From an uncultured Aquimarina sp. (GTDB lineage Bacteria; Bacteroidota; Bacteroidia; Flavobacteriales; Flavobacteriaceae), in assembly GCA_947498815.1 (NCBI GenBank), contig CANMLU010000002.1:186001-250000 (forward strand): DNA of 64,000 nucleotides. The letters run 5' to 3'. The position numbers and the translations under genes were made by a program. A model generated the notes under the pieces. It made no database searches and was not told where the DNA came from. It was given only the letters and a program-made list of their open reading frames with translations. Shown here piece by piece: positions 1 through 8,406 of the stretch (the first letter of the stretch is position 1; each line of letters opens with the position of its first letter).

Positions 1-274
1 CAATAAAGGTAACACGCTTTGGATTTTTCCTAAGAATCTTTTCAGATACATTAACCAGATAATCCAGTCCGCCAGCTTTTTGCATGGCAGCAATAGCTGC
101 TATTACAGACATAATAATGAGTATTACATCTACGGGAACCGAACCAGCTTTTAGTCCAAAAACCAACGTAAGAACAACAACACCAGCACCACCCGCATAA
201 CCAATACCAATACTTCCCAGTTTTGACCCCAGAAAGATGAAAAAAAGAACAACTAGTAATTCTATCCAAATCAT
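1..274 (-). CDS. Anaerobic C4-dicarboxylate transporter, DcuA/DcuB family (N-terminal part)
   Basis: The frame reading leftwards from an ATG at 274 runs off the window edge, so only about 91 N-terminal residues are visible. They begin MIWIELLVVLFFIFLGSKLG and continue with a glycine-rich stretch (GIGYAGGAG) and a membrane helix, then AGGLDYLVNVSEKILRKNPK. This order matches the start of Dcu antiporters, which exchange fumarate, malate or aspartate for succinate across the inner membrane. A longer open frame here (51-269) is a shadow in the wrong frame. The protein is cut by the window, not visibly broken. DcuA versus DcuB cannot be told apart from this part. Confidence 0.85.
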   Translation of the reverse strand, partial: MIWIELLVVLFFIFLGSKLGSIGIGYAGGAGVVVLTLVFGLKAGSVPVDVILIIMSVIAAIAAMQKAGGLDYLVNVSEKILRKNPKRVTFI

Positions 275-326
275 AATATATTGAATTAAATGTTTAAATA
301 ATATTTGAAGATGTAATTTATTGGCA

Positions 327-752
327 CTAATTCGTAGCCCAACCTTTTCTAAGAGTTACTCCTCTAACAATTGCTTCCCAACTATTCTTATGAATTTCGA
401 ATTGAGCTTTATTTAAAAGATCCTTTACATCTTCATTTAATAAATTCACTCGTGCTTTAAGTTTGGACTGCATTTCAGGACCAGTATGCGAACTGGCAAT
501 TTCGTCTAACTGCTTCATTTTAAAAACATGGTATTTCACTATTAATTGATATTGCTCCCGCAGTTTACCTTGAAGCATCATTTCATCCATTCTGTCTTCA
601 TACCACAAAGTCTGAAGTTCTTCGTCGTTATGCGTAAACATGTGCACTTTAAACTTTAAATCTTCTTTCTGTTGCTTTGTTAACTCTTGTGCCTGCACAT
701 TTAAAAAACAAAAGGAAACCAAAAAAACTGTGATAAAATGATTACAATACAT
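327..752 (-). CDS. Small secreted protein of unknown function
   Basis: About 141 residues. I place the start at the ATG at 752 (MYCNHFITVFLVSFCFL), which gives a signal peptide ending near VQAQ; the longer reading to 779 needs a TTG start. The mature part is hydrophilic, highly charged and probably all helical (many K, E, Q, L residues), with no motif I recognise. It lies 52 bases upstream of the Dcu transporter on the same strand, so the two may be cotranscribed, but nothing in the sequence links their functions. Confidence 0.6.
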   Translation of the reverse strand: MYCNHFITVFLVSFCFLNVQAQELTKQQKEDLKFKVHMFTHNDEELQTLWYEDRMDEMMLQGKLREQYQLIVKYHVFKMKQLDEIASSHTGPEMQSKLKARVNLLNEDVKDLLNKAQFEIHKNSWEAIVRGVTLRKGWATN

Positions 753-952
753 AGCTATATATAATTTTATAAACAACAATAATATTAGAATTCTTAGCGA
801 AGGTAATTCGATATTAAGATTAAATTTCTAATCATTTAAGTGAAGTAACCTAAATCAAAAGTGAAGTATCCAAACTTAACATTGAAACCTTTTTTGTTAT
901 AAATTTTGTGATTTTTTATAACCATTTCAAATAATTAACAAAACAATGGACT

Positions 953-1117
953 TTGTTTAAGGGTAGCATAATTATTTATGGACAAAGAATCCGAGGTGGT
1001 ATCGTATATGGGAGAGATAACCCACAAAAATGCGTTAACTGTCATACAATTACTTCTGGGGTCGTTACTGGGCATGCTTGGTTATTTTACTATAAAGAAC
1101 TATCATCAAAATTATAA
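953..1117 (+). pseudogene. Possible remnant of a c-type cytochrome (CxxCH)
   Basis: The 443-base gap between 780 and 1222 has no convincing intact gene. One open frame (TTG at 953 to TAA at 1117) encodes a short peptide with RIRGGIVYGRDNPQKCVNCH; the heme-binding CVNCH lies at 1031-1045. The run RGG followed about 15 residues later by CxxCH resembles the start of class I cytochromes c of the c4/c5 type. There is no ATG, no signal peptide and no distal Met region, so a decayed fragment is the likeliest reading; chance is also possible. The overlapping ATG frame at 978-1187 resembles nothing known. Confidence 0.2.
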
Positions 1118-1222
1118 ATCCACCCATTTCTTAAATCCCGTAGTTTTAGCCATGCTGACAACAATCCGTTCTTTTGAAACTCTGTAGCATCATGGTTATA
1201 TCATCACACCATTTATTAGTAA

Positions 1223-1750
1223 TCATTTCAGATGTAATCTAAAGCCAAAAACATGGAGTTCATCTTTCATAAAATCTAAATCTTCAGATCGCTTAAAACC
1301 CATATTTTCATACATTTTCCATGCTATTTGCATCGCATTAGTAGAATGGATGATTACTTGATTAGCTTGCTGAAATTTGGCTTTTTTGATACACTCATTC
1401 GTTAAAAGTTTACCTATACCTGCGCCTCTCGTTAAAGGGTCTACTGCAAGTAATCTAAAACCTGCTGCGTTTTTCTCTTTTGTAGCTGTTCCTCCAGATC
1501 CATAATACTGCATATCACCAAAATATACCACAGCTCCTTTTATTTGGTTATCCGAAGAAACGGCTATCAATAATTCTGTCAAAGGTTTTTGCATTAATTC
1601 TCCTACATTGGAAAGCATTCGATAATATTCTGGTTGTTCGGACGCTTTTGGAAACCCTTCTAACCTGGAATAGACGTCTACCATTAATTTTCCTATAGCA
1701 TCAAATTCTGATGGTTCTGCATTTCGTATAGTATATTTTTGCATATTCAT
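1223..1750 (-). CDS. GNAT family N-acetyltransferase
   Basis: 175 residues, the full length of a single GNAT domain. The acetyl-CoA pyrophosphate-binding motif A is visible as RLLAVDPLTRGAGIGKLLT near residues 98-116 (the R/Q-x-x-G-x-G/A signature), followed by NAMQIAWKMYENMGFKR, the usual motif B with the aromatic residue before GF. It should transfer an acetyl group from acetyl-CoA to an amine in the cytoplasm; the substrate is not predictable. The start at MNMQKYT is followed at once by the first beta strand. It appears to be a single gene between a phosphatase gene and an intergenic region. Confidence 0.85.
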   Translation of the reverse strand: MNMQKYTIRNAEPSEFDAIGKLMVDVYSRLEGFPKASEQPEYYRMLSNVGELMQKPLTELLIAVSSDNQIKGAVVYFGDMQYYGSGGTATKEKNAAGFRLLAVDPLTRGAGIGKLLTNECIKKAKFQQANQVIIHSTNAMQIAWKMYENMGFKRSEDLDFMKDELHVFGFRLHLK

Positions 1751-1799
1751 CGTTGGACTGTTACTTTATCGTAAATTAATCTTGTTAAATGTATGCATC

Positions 1800-2702
1800 T
1801 TATTTCCATTCCTGTTTTGCAGCTTCCAGATCTTTCCTAAATTCTTCATTTAAAGACATTTTTGTTAGCATTTTATGTGCTAGTACCCTGGCCCCTTCTT
1901 CATCACTTGGATAATGAATGCCCATAATTTCTCTGGATTCTCCAACCTCGTATGCTACTTCCAGAAATTCCTTTCTTTTCTCAGGAATTAGTTCACTCCA
2001 GGCAAAAGCCTGGATATAGGCCCATAATGTATGACCGCTTGCAAAAGAAGGAGAAGAAATAGTTGCCAGTGGTTTTAGTTTTGGTTCTAGATGATACGGT
2101 CGAGCTCTTAACAAATGATATTTAACCGTAAACTCCATTAATCTCATATCTTTAGTAATTCCTTTTAAAAGTTTTGCCGTTGCAGGGTAATTTTTTGCCG
2201 TAGTTTTATCTCCCATCACTGTTTTCCCTTCGTAAAACAGGTAATCAAGATTCTGTTTGTGCCTTGGATGGGTTTCTAAAATATCTGCATGGGGCCAATA
2301 CCCTATTGGCGCTAATACATTTAAAGCTCTATCCTCTTGAGCTTTGGTCCTCTTTTTTTGCCATTCCAGCAAATAATCTAACTCTGCTTTTGTTTGATCG
2401 GAGCTATTGGCTGGATATTGAATACTTCCTTTTAATTCGGTTACCTGATTTGGTGTTAAATATACTGGGGTAATCATGGTGTAAATAAGTGACCCACTGC
2501 TAAACTTTGCTGGCGGAAAAGAGATTTTGTCTAACGTTTCTCTTAGAAGATTTGGGGCACCGTCTAGCTCTTGTAATGTTTTATAATGATTTTTTGCAGG
2601 TTCTAAAGGATGTATTTTTTGAGCAGTTATGCTATGCAGGTTTATCAAAAGTATGATAACCATAAGGAGTGTACTGTTGCCTTTAAATATTTTAGTTTTC
2701 AT
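1800..2702 (-). CDS. Class A acid phosphatase / PAP2 family phosphatase, periplasmic
   Basis: 300 residues with a signal peptide (cleavage near HSITAQ). The three-part PAP2 signature is present: K194-x6-R201-P202, then SFASGHT at 219-225, then S256-R257-x5-H263-x3-D267. The two histidines are the acid/base and the phospho-accepting nucleophile. Spacing and a soluble exported form match class A nonspecific acid phosphatases (PhoN-like) rather than membrane-embedded PAP2 lipid phosphatases. It probably removes phosphate from organic monoesters in the periplasm. The core reads FASGHT where PhoN proteins have YPSGHT. No operon partner is obvious. Confidence 0.85.
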   Translation of the reverse strand: MKTKIFKGNSTLLMVIILLINLHSITAQKIHPLEPAKNHYKTLQELDGAPNLLRETLDKISFPPAKFSSGSLIYTMITPVYLTPNQVTELKGSIQYPANSSDQTKAELDYLLEWQKKRTKAQEDRALNVLAPIGYWPHADILETHPRHKQNLDYLFYEGKTVMGDKTTAKNYPATAKLLKGITKDMRLMEFTVKYHLLRARPYHLEPKLKPLATISSPSFASGHTLWAYIQAFAWSELIPEKRKEFLEVAYEVGESREIMGIHYPSDEEGARVLAHKMLTKMSLNEEFRKDLEAAKQEWK

Positions 2703-2829
2703 ATGTTATAGTTTTATAAATCGTCTATTAGCGATATACGAATTTATAAGACACCACGTACACATACAAAACTTTAACATAAAAATATATAAAGAGCCAA
2801 TTCCTTAACCCAGGCTAGGAGAATTTTTA

Positions 2830-3147
2830 TTAAAAAAAAGAACCAAACTCCTTCAACAACTCTCGGTTTAAATAATAATATGTAAACTTATCCTTATTCT
2901 CGGTAATAAATAGTCCAGAGTCTTTAAGAATCTTTACATGTTGCGAAATAGTAGATTGAGAATAATCAAACATGTCTACCAAATCTTTATTACAAGTAAC
3001 ATTATCGACACCTTCCCCACAATTTTTGGTGCTCAGGTATCTCACAAGTGCAACACGTAAAGGATGCGCAAGTGCATTTGATATTTTCGCTATTTTATGA
3101 TCCTCTTCATTAATATACTTACTTGATATTTCGGTTCTGATTCTCAT
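2830..3147 (-). CDS. ArsR family winged-helix transcriptional regulator
   Basis: 105 residues. The ArsR fold is clear: IAKISNALAHPLRVALVRYL (helix 1-2, the typical A-x-x-x-R pattern), a helix-turn-helix at LVDMFDYSQSTISQHVKILKDSGLF, and the wing with YYYLNRELL. Two cysteines (KNCGEG and NVTCNKD) lie just before the recognition helices; they could sense metal or thiols, but the classic ELCVCDL box is missing. It follows the APC permease gene on the same strand with 55 bases between, so it may regulate that transporter. Confidence 0.85.
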   Translation of the reverse strand: MRIRTEISSKYINEEDHKIAKISNALAHPLRVALVRYLSTKNCGEGVDNVTCNKDLVDMFDYSQSTISQHVKILKDSGLFITENKDKFTYYYLNRELLKEFGSFF

Positions 3148-3202
3148 TCTATGATCCTTTATAACAAATATACAGCTTATATTTTTTCAACGCATTTCTA
3201 TA

Positions 3203-4501
3203 TCATCCAGATATTTTTTTGCTATAAAAACCATCAAATGTATACACCAAAAAACCTAGGGCCAGATTAAGAAGCCCAAGACCTGTTTCTAAAGGTTTGG
3301 CAAAAACCAAGTATACCAACACCCAAATACTAAGCAAAAGAAAAATCAATTGTGGAATAGGAAAAAGAGGACTTCTAAAACCCCCATTACTCTTATTTTT
3401 TCTCCTTACTACAAATACTCCAGCTACTGTTAAGGCAGCAGACAATTGTAATACAAAACCACTATAGACCAGTACTTGTTCAAAAGTTCCGGTTACTAAT
3501 AACAAAAGTGTTATGGTGGTTTGTAGCCAAATCGCTCGAACTGGAACTTGTTTTTTTGTCTTTACTGAAAACCAGCTCCATAATTTATGATCCTCTGCCA
3601 AAACTTGAGTCACTCGTGGACCTACCCATACCATGGCACTTATACACGATATTAACATTAGGGCAATACCAAAACTAAGCAGTACTCCACCTTCTTCTCC
3701 GAAAAGGGAAATAGCTGTTATCTGTCCGATTTCCAATTGTCCTTGAATATCTTCCAGTGGATTTTGTCTCAAGAATACAAAGTTCAATACTAAGTATAGT
3801 ATGCTTACCACCGCTGTACCCAATAACAATGCTCTTGGTAAATTTTTGCGGCTTTCATGGATTTCATCCACAATATAGGCTGCGGCATTCCATCCCGAAT
3901 ATGAAAAGGTAACATATACAAATGATACCGCAAAAGCAGGTAAAATCATTTCCTCTTTCCAGCTTAAATCCCATAAAAAAGCTGATGCTTCGGGAGTTTT
4001 GGCAAACCCAAAGTAGATTAATACTAAAATAAGAAGAACCTTCAGTATCGTTGTGGTATTTTGTAATATACTACTCCTTTTGATACTAAGCGAATGAAGA
4101 AAACTAACAACCAAAATAGTACTGATCGCCAAAATCATGTCTGGAACTCCTAGATAAGGAGCAACATATTTCCCCAATGCCATTGCCGAGAGCGCTACAG
4201 GAGCAGAAAACCCGATGGTAAGGGATACCCATCCGGATAAATACCCTAATAGAGGATGAAACGCTTTTGAAAGGAAATGGTACTCCCCTCCCGAGCGTGT
4301 CCAATAGGTTCCAAGTTCTGCATAGCTCAAAGCACCACATAGCGCCATCAATGCTCCTAATGACCATAAAATAATGATGGACCAGGTATTTGTCGTATCC
4401 ACCAACTGAAACCCCAAACTAGTAAAGATACCAGCACCTATCATATTAGCTACAACAATGGTTGTTGCTGTAAAAAAACCTATAGAATTAGCTCTGGCCA
4501 T
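3203..4501 (-). CDS. APC superfamily amino acid permease
   Basis: 432 residues with about 12 hydrophobic segments and no signal peptide. The start GFFTATTIVVANMIGAGIFTS contains the GAGIF motif of the APC fold, which lines the substrate site in TM1; the later YSGWNAAAYIVDEI (TM6 region) is also typical of the family. It should import or exchange an amino acid or related amine at the inner membrane; the substrate cannot be read. It lies between the isoaspartyl methyltransferase gene upstream (82-base gap) and the ArsR regulator downstream. The ATG at 4501 is the only start that keeps TM1 complete. Confidence 0.88.
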   Translation of the reverse strand: MARANSIGFFTATTIVVANMIGAGIFTSLGFQLVDTTNTWSIIILWSLGALMALCGALSYAELGTYWTRSGGEYHFLSKAFHPLLGYLSGWVSLTIGFSAPVALSAMALGKYVAPYLGVPDMILAISTILVVSFLHSLSIKRSSILQNTTTILKVLLILVLIYFGFAKTPEASAFLWDLSWKEEMILPAFAVSFVYVTFSYSGWNAAAYIVDEIHESRKNLPRALLLGTAVVSILYLVLNFVFLRQNPLEDIQGQLEIGQITAISLFGEEGGVLLSFGIALMLISCISAMVWVGPRVTQVLAEDHKLWSWFSVKTKKQVPVRAIWLQTTITLLLLVTGTFEQVLVYSGFVLQLSAALTVAGVFVVRRKNKSNGGFRSPLFPIPQLIFLLLSIWVLVYLVFAKPLETGLGLLNLALGFLVYTFDGFYSKKISG

Positions 4502-4583
4502 GGATAAAAACAGTAATCATTAATTGTATTCGTTACATATAATTTATAAGGTATTCAATGAAATTATTTTATATTTTGTACTT

Positions 4584-5273
4584 CTAATCTTCTCTTGTAA
4601 AAGGCACAAAACGCACAGGGATTAGGTTTTTGGTAATGATTTTATCTTCCATTTTTTTGACTAAAACTAATTGCATAACAGCATTATTTGGACCTACAGG
4701 AATGATCATTCGTCCACCCTTTTTGAGTTGATCAATTAAAGGTTGAGGAATAGAGTCTGCTCCAGCCGTCACTATAATAGCGTCAAAAGGTGCTTTTGAT
4801 GGCCAGCCATGATAACCATCGCCCCATTTTACATTAACATTGGTATACCCCAACTTTTTTAATCGATCTTGGGCGGTCAAAGCCAGGTTCTTAACAATTT
4901 CAATAGTATACACCGAATCTACAATTTTTGCCAGCACTGCTGCCTGATACCCAGAACCTGTACCTATCTCCAATACTCTATCTGTTTGTTTTACCTGTAA
5001 CTCTTGTGTCATAAGCGCTACAATATAGGGTTGGGAAATGGTTTGACCGCTACCAATAGGTAAAGGACCATCTCTATACGCTTGTGATTGTATATTTTTG
5101 GGTACAAATAGATGCCTGCGAACATTTGACATCGCATATAGCGTAGCAGGATCTTTTATATCCCGGGCTTTTAACTGCGTTGTAACCATTTGTTTCCTTT
5201 TGGACGTATAATCCGTTTGACCAAAACCAGTCATACAGACAAAACATAATATGGTAATGATAATTCTGCTCAC
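4584..5273 (-). CDS. pcm: Protein-L-isoaspartate O-methyltransferase, exported form
   Basis: 229 residues. The family motifs are all here: GSGQTISQP at 74-82 (substrate side), the SAM-binding LEIGTGSGYQ at 101-110, and FDAIIVTAGADSIPQPL at 163-179. The enzyme methylates isoaspartyl residues in aged proteins as the first step of repair. The start is GTG (5273), giving a hydrophobic segment MSRIIITILCFVCMTGFGQ that looks like a signal peptide; enteric Pcm is cytoplasmic, so this copy is probably periplasmic. The next ATG would cut the signal short. Confidence 0.9.
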   Translation of the reverse strand: MSRIIITILCFVCMTGFGQTDYTSKRKQMVTTQLKARDIKDPATLYAMSNVRRHLFVPKNIQSQAYRDGPLPIGSGQTISQPYIVALMTQELQVKQTDRVLEIGTGSGYQAAVLAKIVDSVYTIEIVKNLALTAQDRLKKLGYTNVNVKWGDGYHGWPSKAPFDAIIVTAGADSIPQPLIDQLKKGGRMIIPVGPNNAVMQLVLVKKMEDKIITKNLIPVRFVPFTRED

Positions 5274-5504
5274 TGCCCTAGGGTATTAATCATAACTCCT
5301 TTTGTTGACTATTAAGTTACAACAATGGCACTAATGACATGATGGTTTTAATAAACTTTAGCTTTTGGATATAACAAGATCACCTATATGATCCTTCCTT
5401 CTTCACAGGTCAAAAACCCTAAGAAAAACAGTTATTTAGCTCTTTTTAATCGATTGTAAATGCTCTAATTTTATGAAACTCTTAATAACTAAAATTTAAA
5501 AATT

Positions 5505-5759
5505 ATGCCACATTACGCACAAGGAACAAATGGATGGACAAAATTAAAGGGATATCAAGCGGTTTGGGATCCAAAAATTGATCTTGGAAAATTTTATTTT
5601 ACAACATTTCAAGGTAAGCGGGAAGAAACTCCTTATATGACTGCGGATAACTTTGCTCGAGTAATTGATATTCTTAGAAATGAAAAACCTGTCTATGGTA
5701 ATGCAAGTACAGGCTCGGTAACTACTCAAGGCGAAGATGTTGGAGAAGAAGAGAGTTAA
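5505..5759 (+). CDS. Small acidic-tailed protein, unknown function, coupled to DUF5995 gene
   Basis: 84 residues, soluble, no signal peptide. The N-terminal half is rich in W, Y, F, G and K; the last 20 residues are Gly/Ser/Thr and acidic (GEDVGEEES). The core FARVIDILRNEKPVYG is followed by a low-complexity tail. I do not recognise the family. Its stop overlaps the start of the next gene by 23 bases, which suggests translational coupling and joint function. A decayed copy of residues about 28-65 lies at 11034-11144, so the gene was duplicated locally. Confidence 0.7.
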   Translation: MPHYAQGTNGWTKLKGYQAVWDPKIDLGKFYFTTFQGKREETPYMTADNFARVIDILRNEKPVYGNASTGSVTTQGEDVGEEES

Positions 5760-7119
5760 GATCATAAGGCTACATCCAGAATCGATCGACCAAGTAATCG
5801 AAAAATTAGAATCAATTATCCAATGGTCACAAGCACATTCTAATCCGATTGGATATTTTGCCAGCTTGTATTTGCGAGTAACCCAAACTATTAAAAGCAA
5901 ATTAGGCACAGGATATTTTGATCATGATGAGCGACTTGAAAAGTTCGATGTTCATTTTGCGACTCACTATTTTAAAGTAGTAGAGCAATTTCAAAATAAT
6001 GACCCTGCCCTACCCGAAGCTTGGGCAGTTGCTTTTGAGATGACTACTAACGAGGATTTAATCGTGGTTCAGCAACTATTACTAGGGATGAATCCACATA
6101 TCAATATAGATCTGGGAGTTGCTGCTGCAGAAATTGCACCTGGAGCAGCGATTCATGATCTGTATGATGATTTTCAAAAAGTAAACGATATTTTGGCTTC
6201 CATTATTCCTTCGGTTATAAATGAATTAAGTGAACTTTCTCCTTTACTATATTTATTAGAAGATATTGCAGAAAAAGAAGAAGAAGCAATAATTAATTTT
6301 AGTATGAAAGTCGCTCGAGACTCTGCCTGGAAGCTTGCCACGGAATTGGCGCCACTTACAGCTGCAGATCAGCAGGTAATTATTCAACAAAAAAATACTC
6401 GTATCGCCAAGTTGAGTGAGAAAATTATAGATCCAGGTTTTTTGGCTGCATCAGTTTTGAAAATTATCAATGTGGTTGAAGTAAAAAATGTAGATCAAAT
6501 TATAGATACTTTAAATGCAGAGAACGAATTATTTGAACTCATAGAACAAGGGCAAGATATCATTCTAAGCCCCGAAGCGTTGAAGAATGCACCTAACTAT
6601 ATTTATTACTTTCAAACAGCAAAAGGAGTTTGGACCGGTGATTTTAATTTTAAAGTAAAGAGCTGGTCAAAAATGCTAAGCGCTTCAATAAGTTTTAAAA
6701 ATAAGATGTTACTGACCATGATGGGATTATTCCAAAAAATAGTGGGGAACGCTTCTATCAAATCCATTATTACGTTATTCCCTAATGAAGGCAAAGCAGG
6801 TCTGGTTAAAAATGATTTTAGAATTCATAAAGGTTGGTTTACTCTTTTTATTTCCAAAGAAGATTATCTTTTGGCTCCAAATGGTAAAGGAGTTACAGTA
6901 GACGCTCATGTACGTTTTGGACCTTTTTCCTTTTTATTCAAAGAACATGATGTTTATCCGGCTGTTATTTATGAAGGAGGGTTTAAAGCCTTATATTATA
7001 TCGATTTATTAGGAACTCAATTTATTGGTGATTATACCGTCCGATCAGACCAGAAGCAAGTATATTCTGTTTTAGAAAATGATTGGGCAAAGGCTGAAGA
7101 AACTTTGAATAAGCAATAG
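5737..7119 (+). CDS. DUF5995 family protein with extra C-terminal domain
   Basis: 460 residues. The first about 230 match the DUF5995 pattern as I recall it: SIDQVIEKLESII, GYFASLYLRVT, a Phe/Asp-rich linker, then LLLGMNPHINIDLGVAAAEIAPG, and KVNDILASIIPSV. The histidine and aspartates in MNPHINIDLG look like an active or metal site, but no activity is known to me. The remaining about 200 residues contain a lysine/aromatic-rich beta-like part (FFLFKEHDVYPAVIYEGGF) that I cannot name. The ATG at 5737 lies inside the preceding gene. No signal peptide; probably cytoplasmic. Confidence 0.75.
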   Translation: MLEKKRVKIIRLHPESIDQVIEKLESIIQWSQAHSNPIGYFASLYLRVTQTIKSKLGTGYFDHDERLEKFDVHFATHYFKVVEQFQNNDPALPEAWAVAFEMTTNEDLIVVQQLLLGMNPHINIDLGVAAAEIAPGAAIHDLYDDFQKVNDILASIIPSVINELSELSPLLYLLEDIAEKEEEAIINFSMKVARDSAWKLATELAPLTAADQQVIIQQKNTRIAKLSEKIIDPGFLAASVLKIINVVEVKNVDQIIDTLNAENELFELIEQGQDIILSPEALKNAPNYIYYFQTAKGVWTGDFNFKVKSWSKMLSASISFKNKMLLTMMGLFQKIVGNASIKSIITLFPNEGKAGLVKNDFRIHKGWFTLFISKEDYLLAPNGKGVTVDAHVRFGPFSFLFKEHDVYPAVIYEGGFKALYYIDLLGTQFIGDYTVRSDQKQVYSVLENDWAKAEETLNKQ

Positions 7120-7167
7120 AAACAACATAAATTTTGTGTGAAATTATATGCAATTACCTAAAGATTA

Positions 7168-8406
7168 CTAGATACTATTTTCTTGTTTTAAATCTTTAAG
7201 TAAGCCCGATGCAAAATAGGCAATCATTAATGCTGCAAATCCTATGCAAACCCACATGAACCATGATTGTTGCCAAAAAGGTATATTTTCTTTTAACTCA
7301 GAACCTTCATCCTGATTATAGTTAACAGAAACTATGTTTACTTCTGGTAAATTCTCTGAAATATGATTTTTAAAGTAAGAGATATCATAGTTTGGTTTAT
7401 TAAGTTTTATATCCCCAGAAGAAACTGTATAGGTTTCGTTCTGTTTTAGATCTGCAGCCACATAAAGAGGTGTTTGAAAAAACTCTACTGACGAAAATGT
7501 TAGTTTTGGATTATCTTGATTTTCTATTTCGATATATACCTCTTTTTCAAAAAATGAAGAAACCGGAAAATGATTAGTAGCATCAGAACGAATTGCAAAC
7601 GTTGATATTTGCTGTTCATAGGTTTCTTCTTGATGCTTTACTTTTCTTGTTTTAAGCGTATACATCCTTGCTTTACGGTTGTACAACTTTGGTTCGATAA
7701 CATTAAAACTTACTTGATTAATAATCTCAGGGTTTTCAAAAACAACATGAATCCGGGTTTTCTTTTCACTTGTTAATTCTGAAATATTTGTAGTCATCAC
7801 CGAAATCTCTTCCGATGGTGACTTTATTAATTTGGTGTTTGCTGTTCCTATTTTTAAAAGGTTAATTGGTAATGAATTGCTATCATCAAAAATGATTTTT
7901 AAATACTTATAAGAGCATAAAGGAAAATTAATCACCTTATAAACACTAGTTTTGGTAGTGCTTTTTATGGCATATAGATTTTGACTGTTTACCAACCCAA
8001 ACCATTGTTTTTGATCATTACTTCCTTGTAAACTATAACGTTTATACCCTTGATAATTGGCTATAGAGAGTACGGCATTTTCAATTTTGTCGTTAGGATT
8101 TTTAAAAATATAAGTAGCGCTGGTATCCGGAATATTTGTTTTGGAAATAATTTCGAATTCCGAAAAATTAGATATTTCGGTTTCCTGATCTCCGGGATAT
8201 ACAAAATATGGCGTTTGATTTCCTTTACTATCCCAAATTCTAAGATCACTGATATCTTGTTTTGAGTACGAACGTATCGTATGCGGAACTTTAATCTTGT
8301 GTAATCCATCAACACGTATAGCAGATAATTCACCTGTTATTTGTTTTTGTTGTGCAACTACAGATACCGCGAATAGTAGTAATAAAAACCTAATTGTCCT
8401 CGTCAT
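7168..8406 (-). CDS. DUF3999-like envelope protein with C-terminal membrane anchor
   Basis: 412 residues: signal peptide (cleavage near VVAQQ), a long beta-rich periplasmic region, and one C-terminal membrane helix (WFMWVCIGFAALMIAYFASGLL, about 382-403). The position next to a DUF2339 protein, the layout, and segments such as VPHTIRSYSKQDISDLRIWDS match DUF3999 proteins, which are known to pair with DUF2339. The start overlaps the DUF2339 gene's end by 17 bases, so the two are translated together. The role is unknown; the pair is presumably one envelope complex. Confidence 0.75.
   Translation of the reverse strand: MTRTIRFLLLLFAVSVVAQQKQITGELSAIRVDGLHKIKVPHTIRSYSKQDISDLRIWDSKGNQTPYFVYPGDQETEISNFSEFEIISKTNIPDTSATYIFKNPNDKIENAVLSIANYQGYKRYSLQGSNDQKQWFGLVNSQNLYAIKSTTKTSVYKVINFPLCSYKYLKIIFDDSNSLPINLLKIGTANTKLIKSPSEEISVMTTNISELTSEKKTRIHVVFENPEIINQVSFNVIEPKLYNRKARMYTLKTRKVKHQEETYEQQISTFAIRSDATNHFPVSSFFEKEVYIEIENQDNPKLTFSSVEFFQTPLYVAADLKQNETYTVSSGDIKLNKPNYDISYFKNHISENLPEVNIVSVNYNQDEGSELKENIPFWQQSWFMWVCIGFAALMIAYFASGLLKDLKQENSI

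Noticed and set aside
51-269. 72-aa minus-strand frame rich in Trp and Cys
   Set aside because: Wrong-frame shadow of the Dcu transporter, whose frame starts at 274.
978-1187. 69-aa open frame on the plus strand with ATG
   Set aside because: Its product has no recognisable pattern and it overlaps a frame with a CxxCH motif that looks more meaningful.
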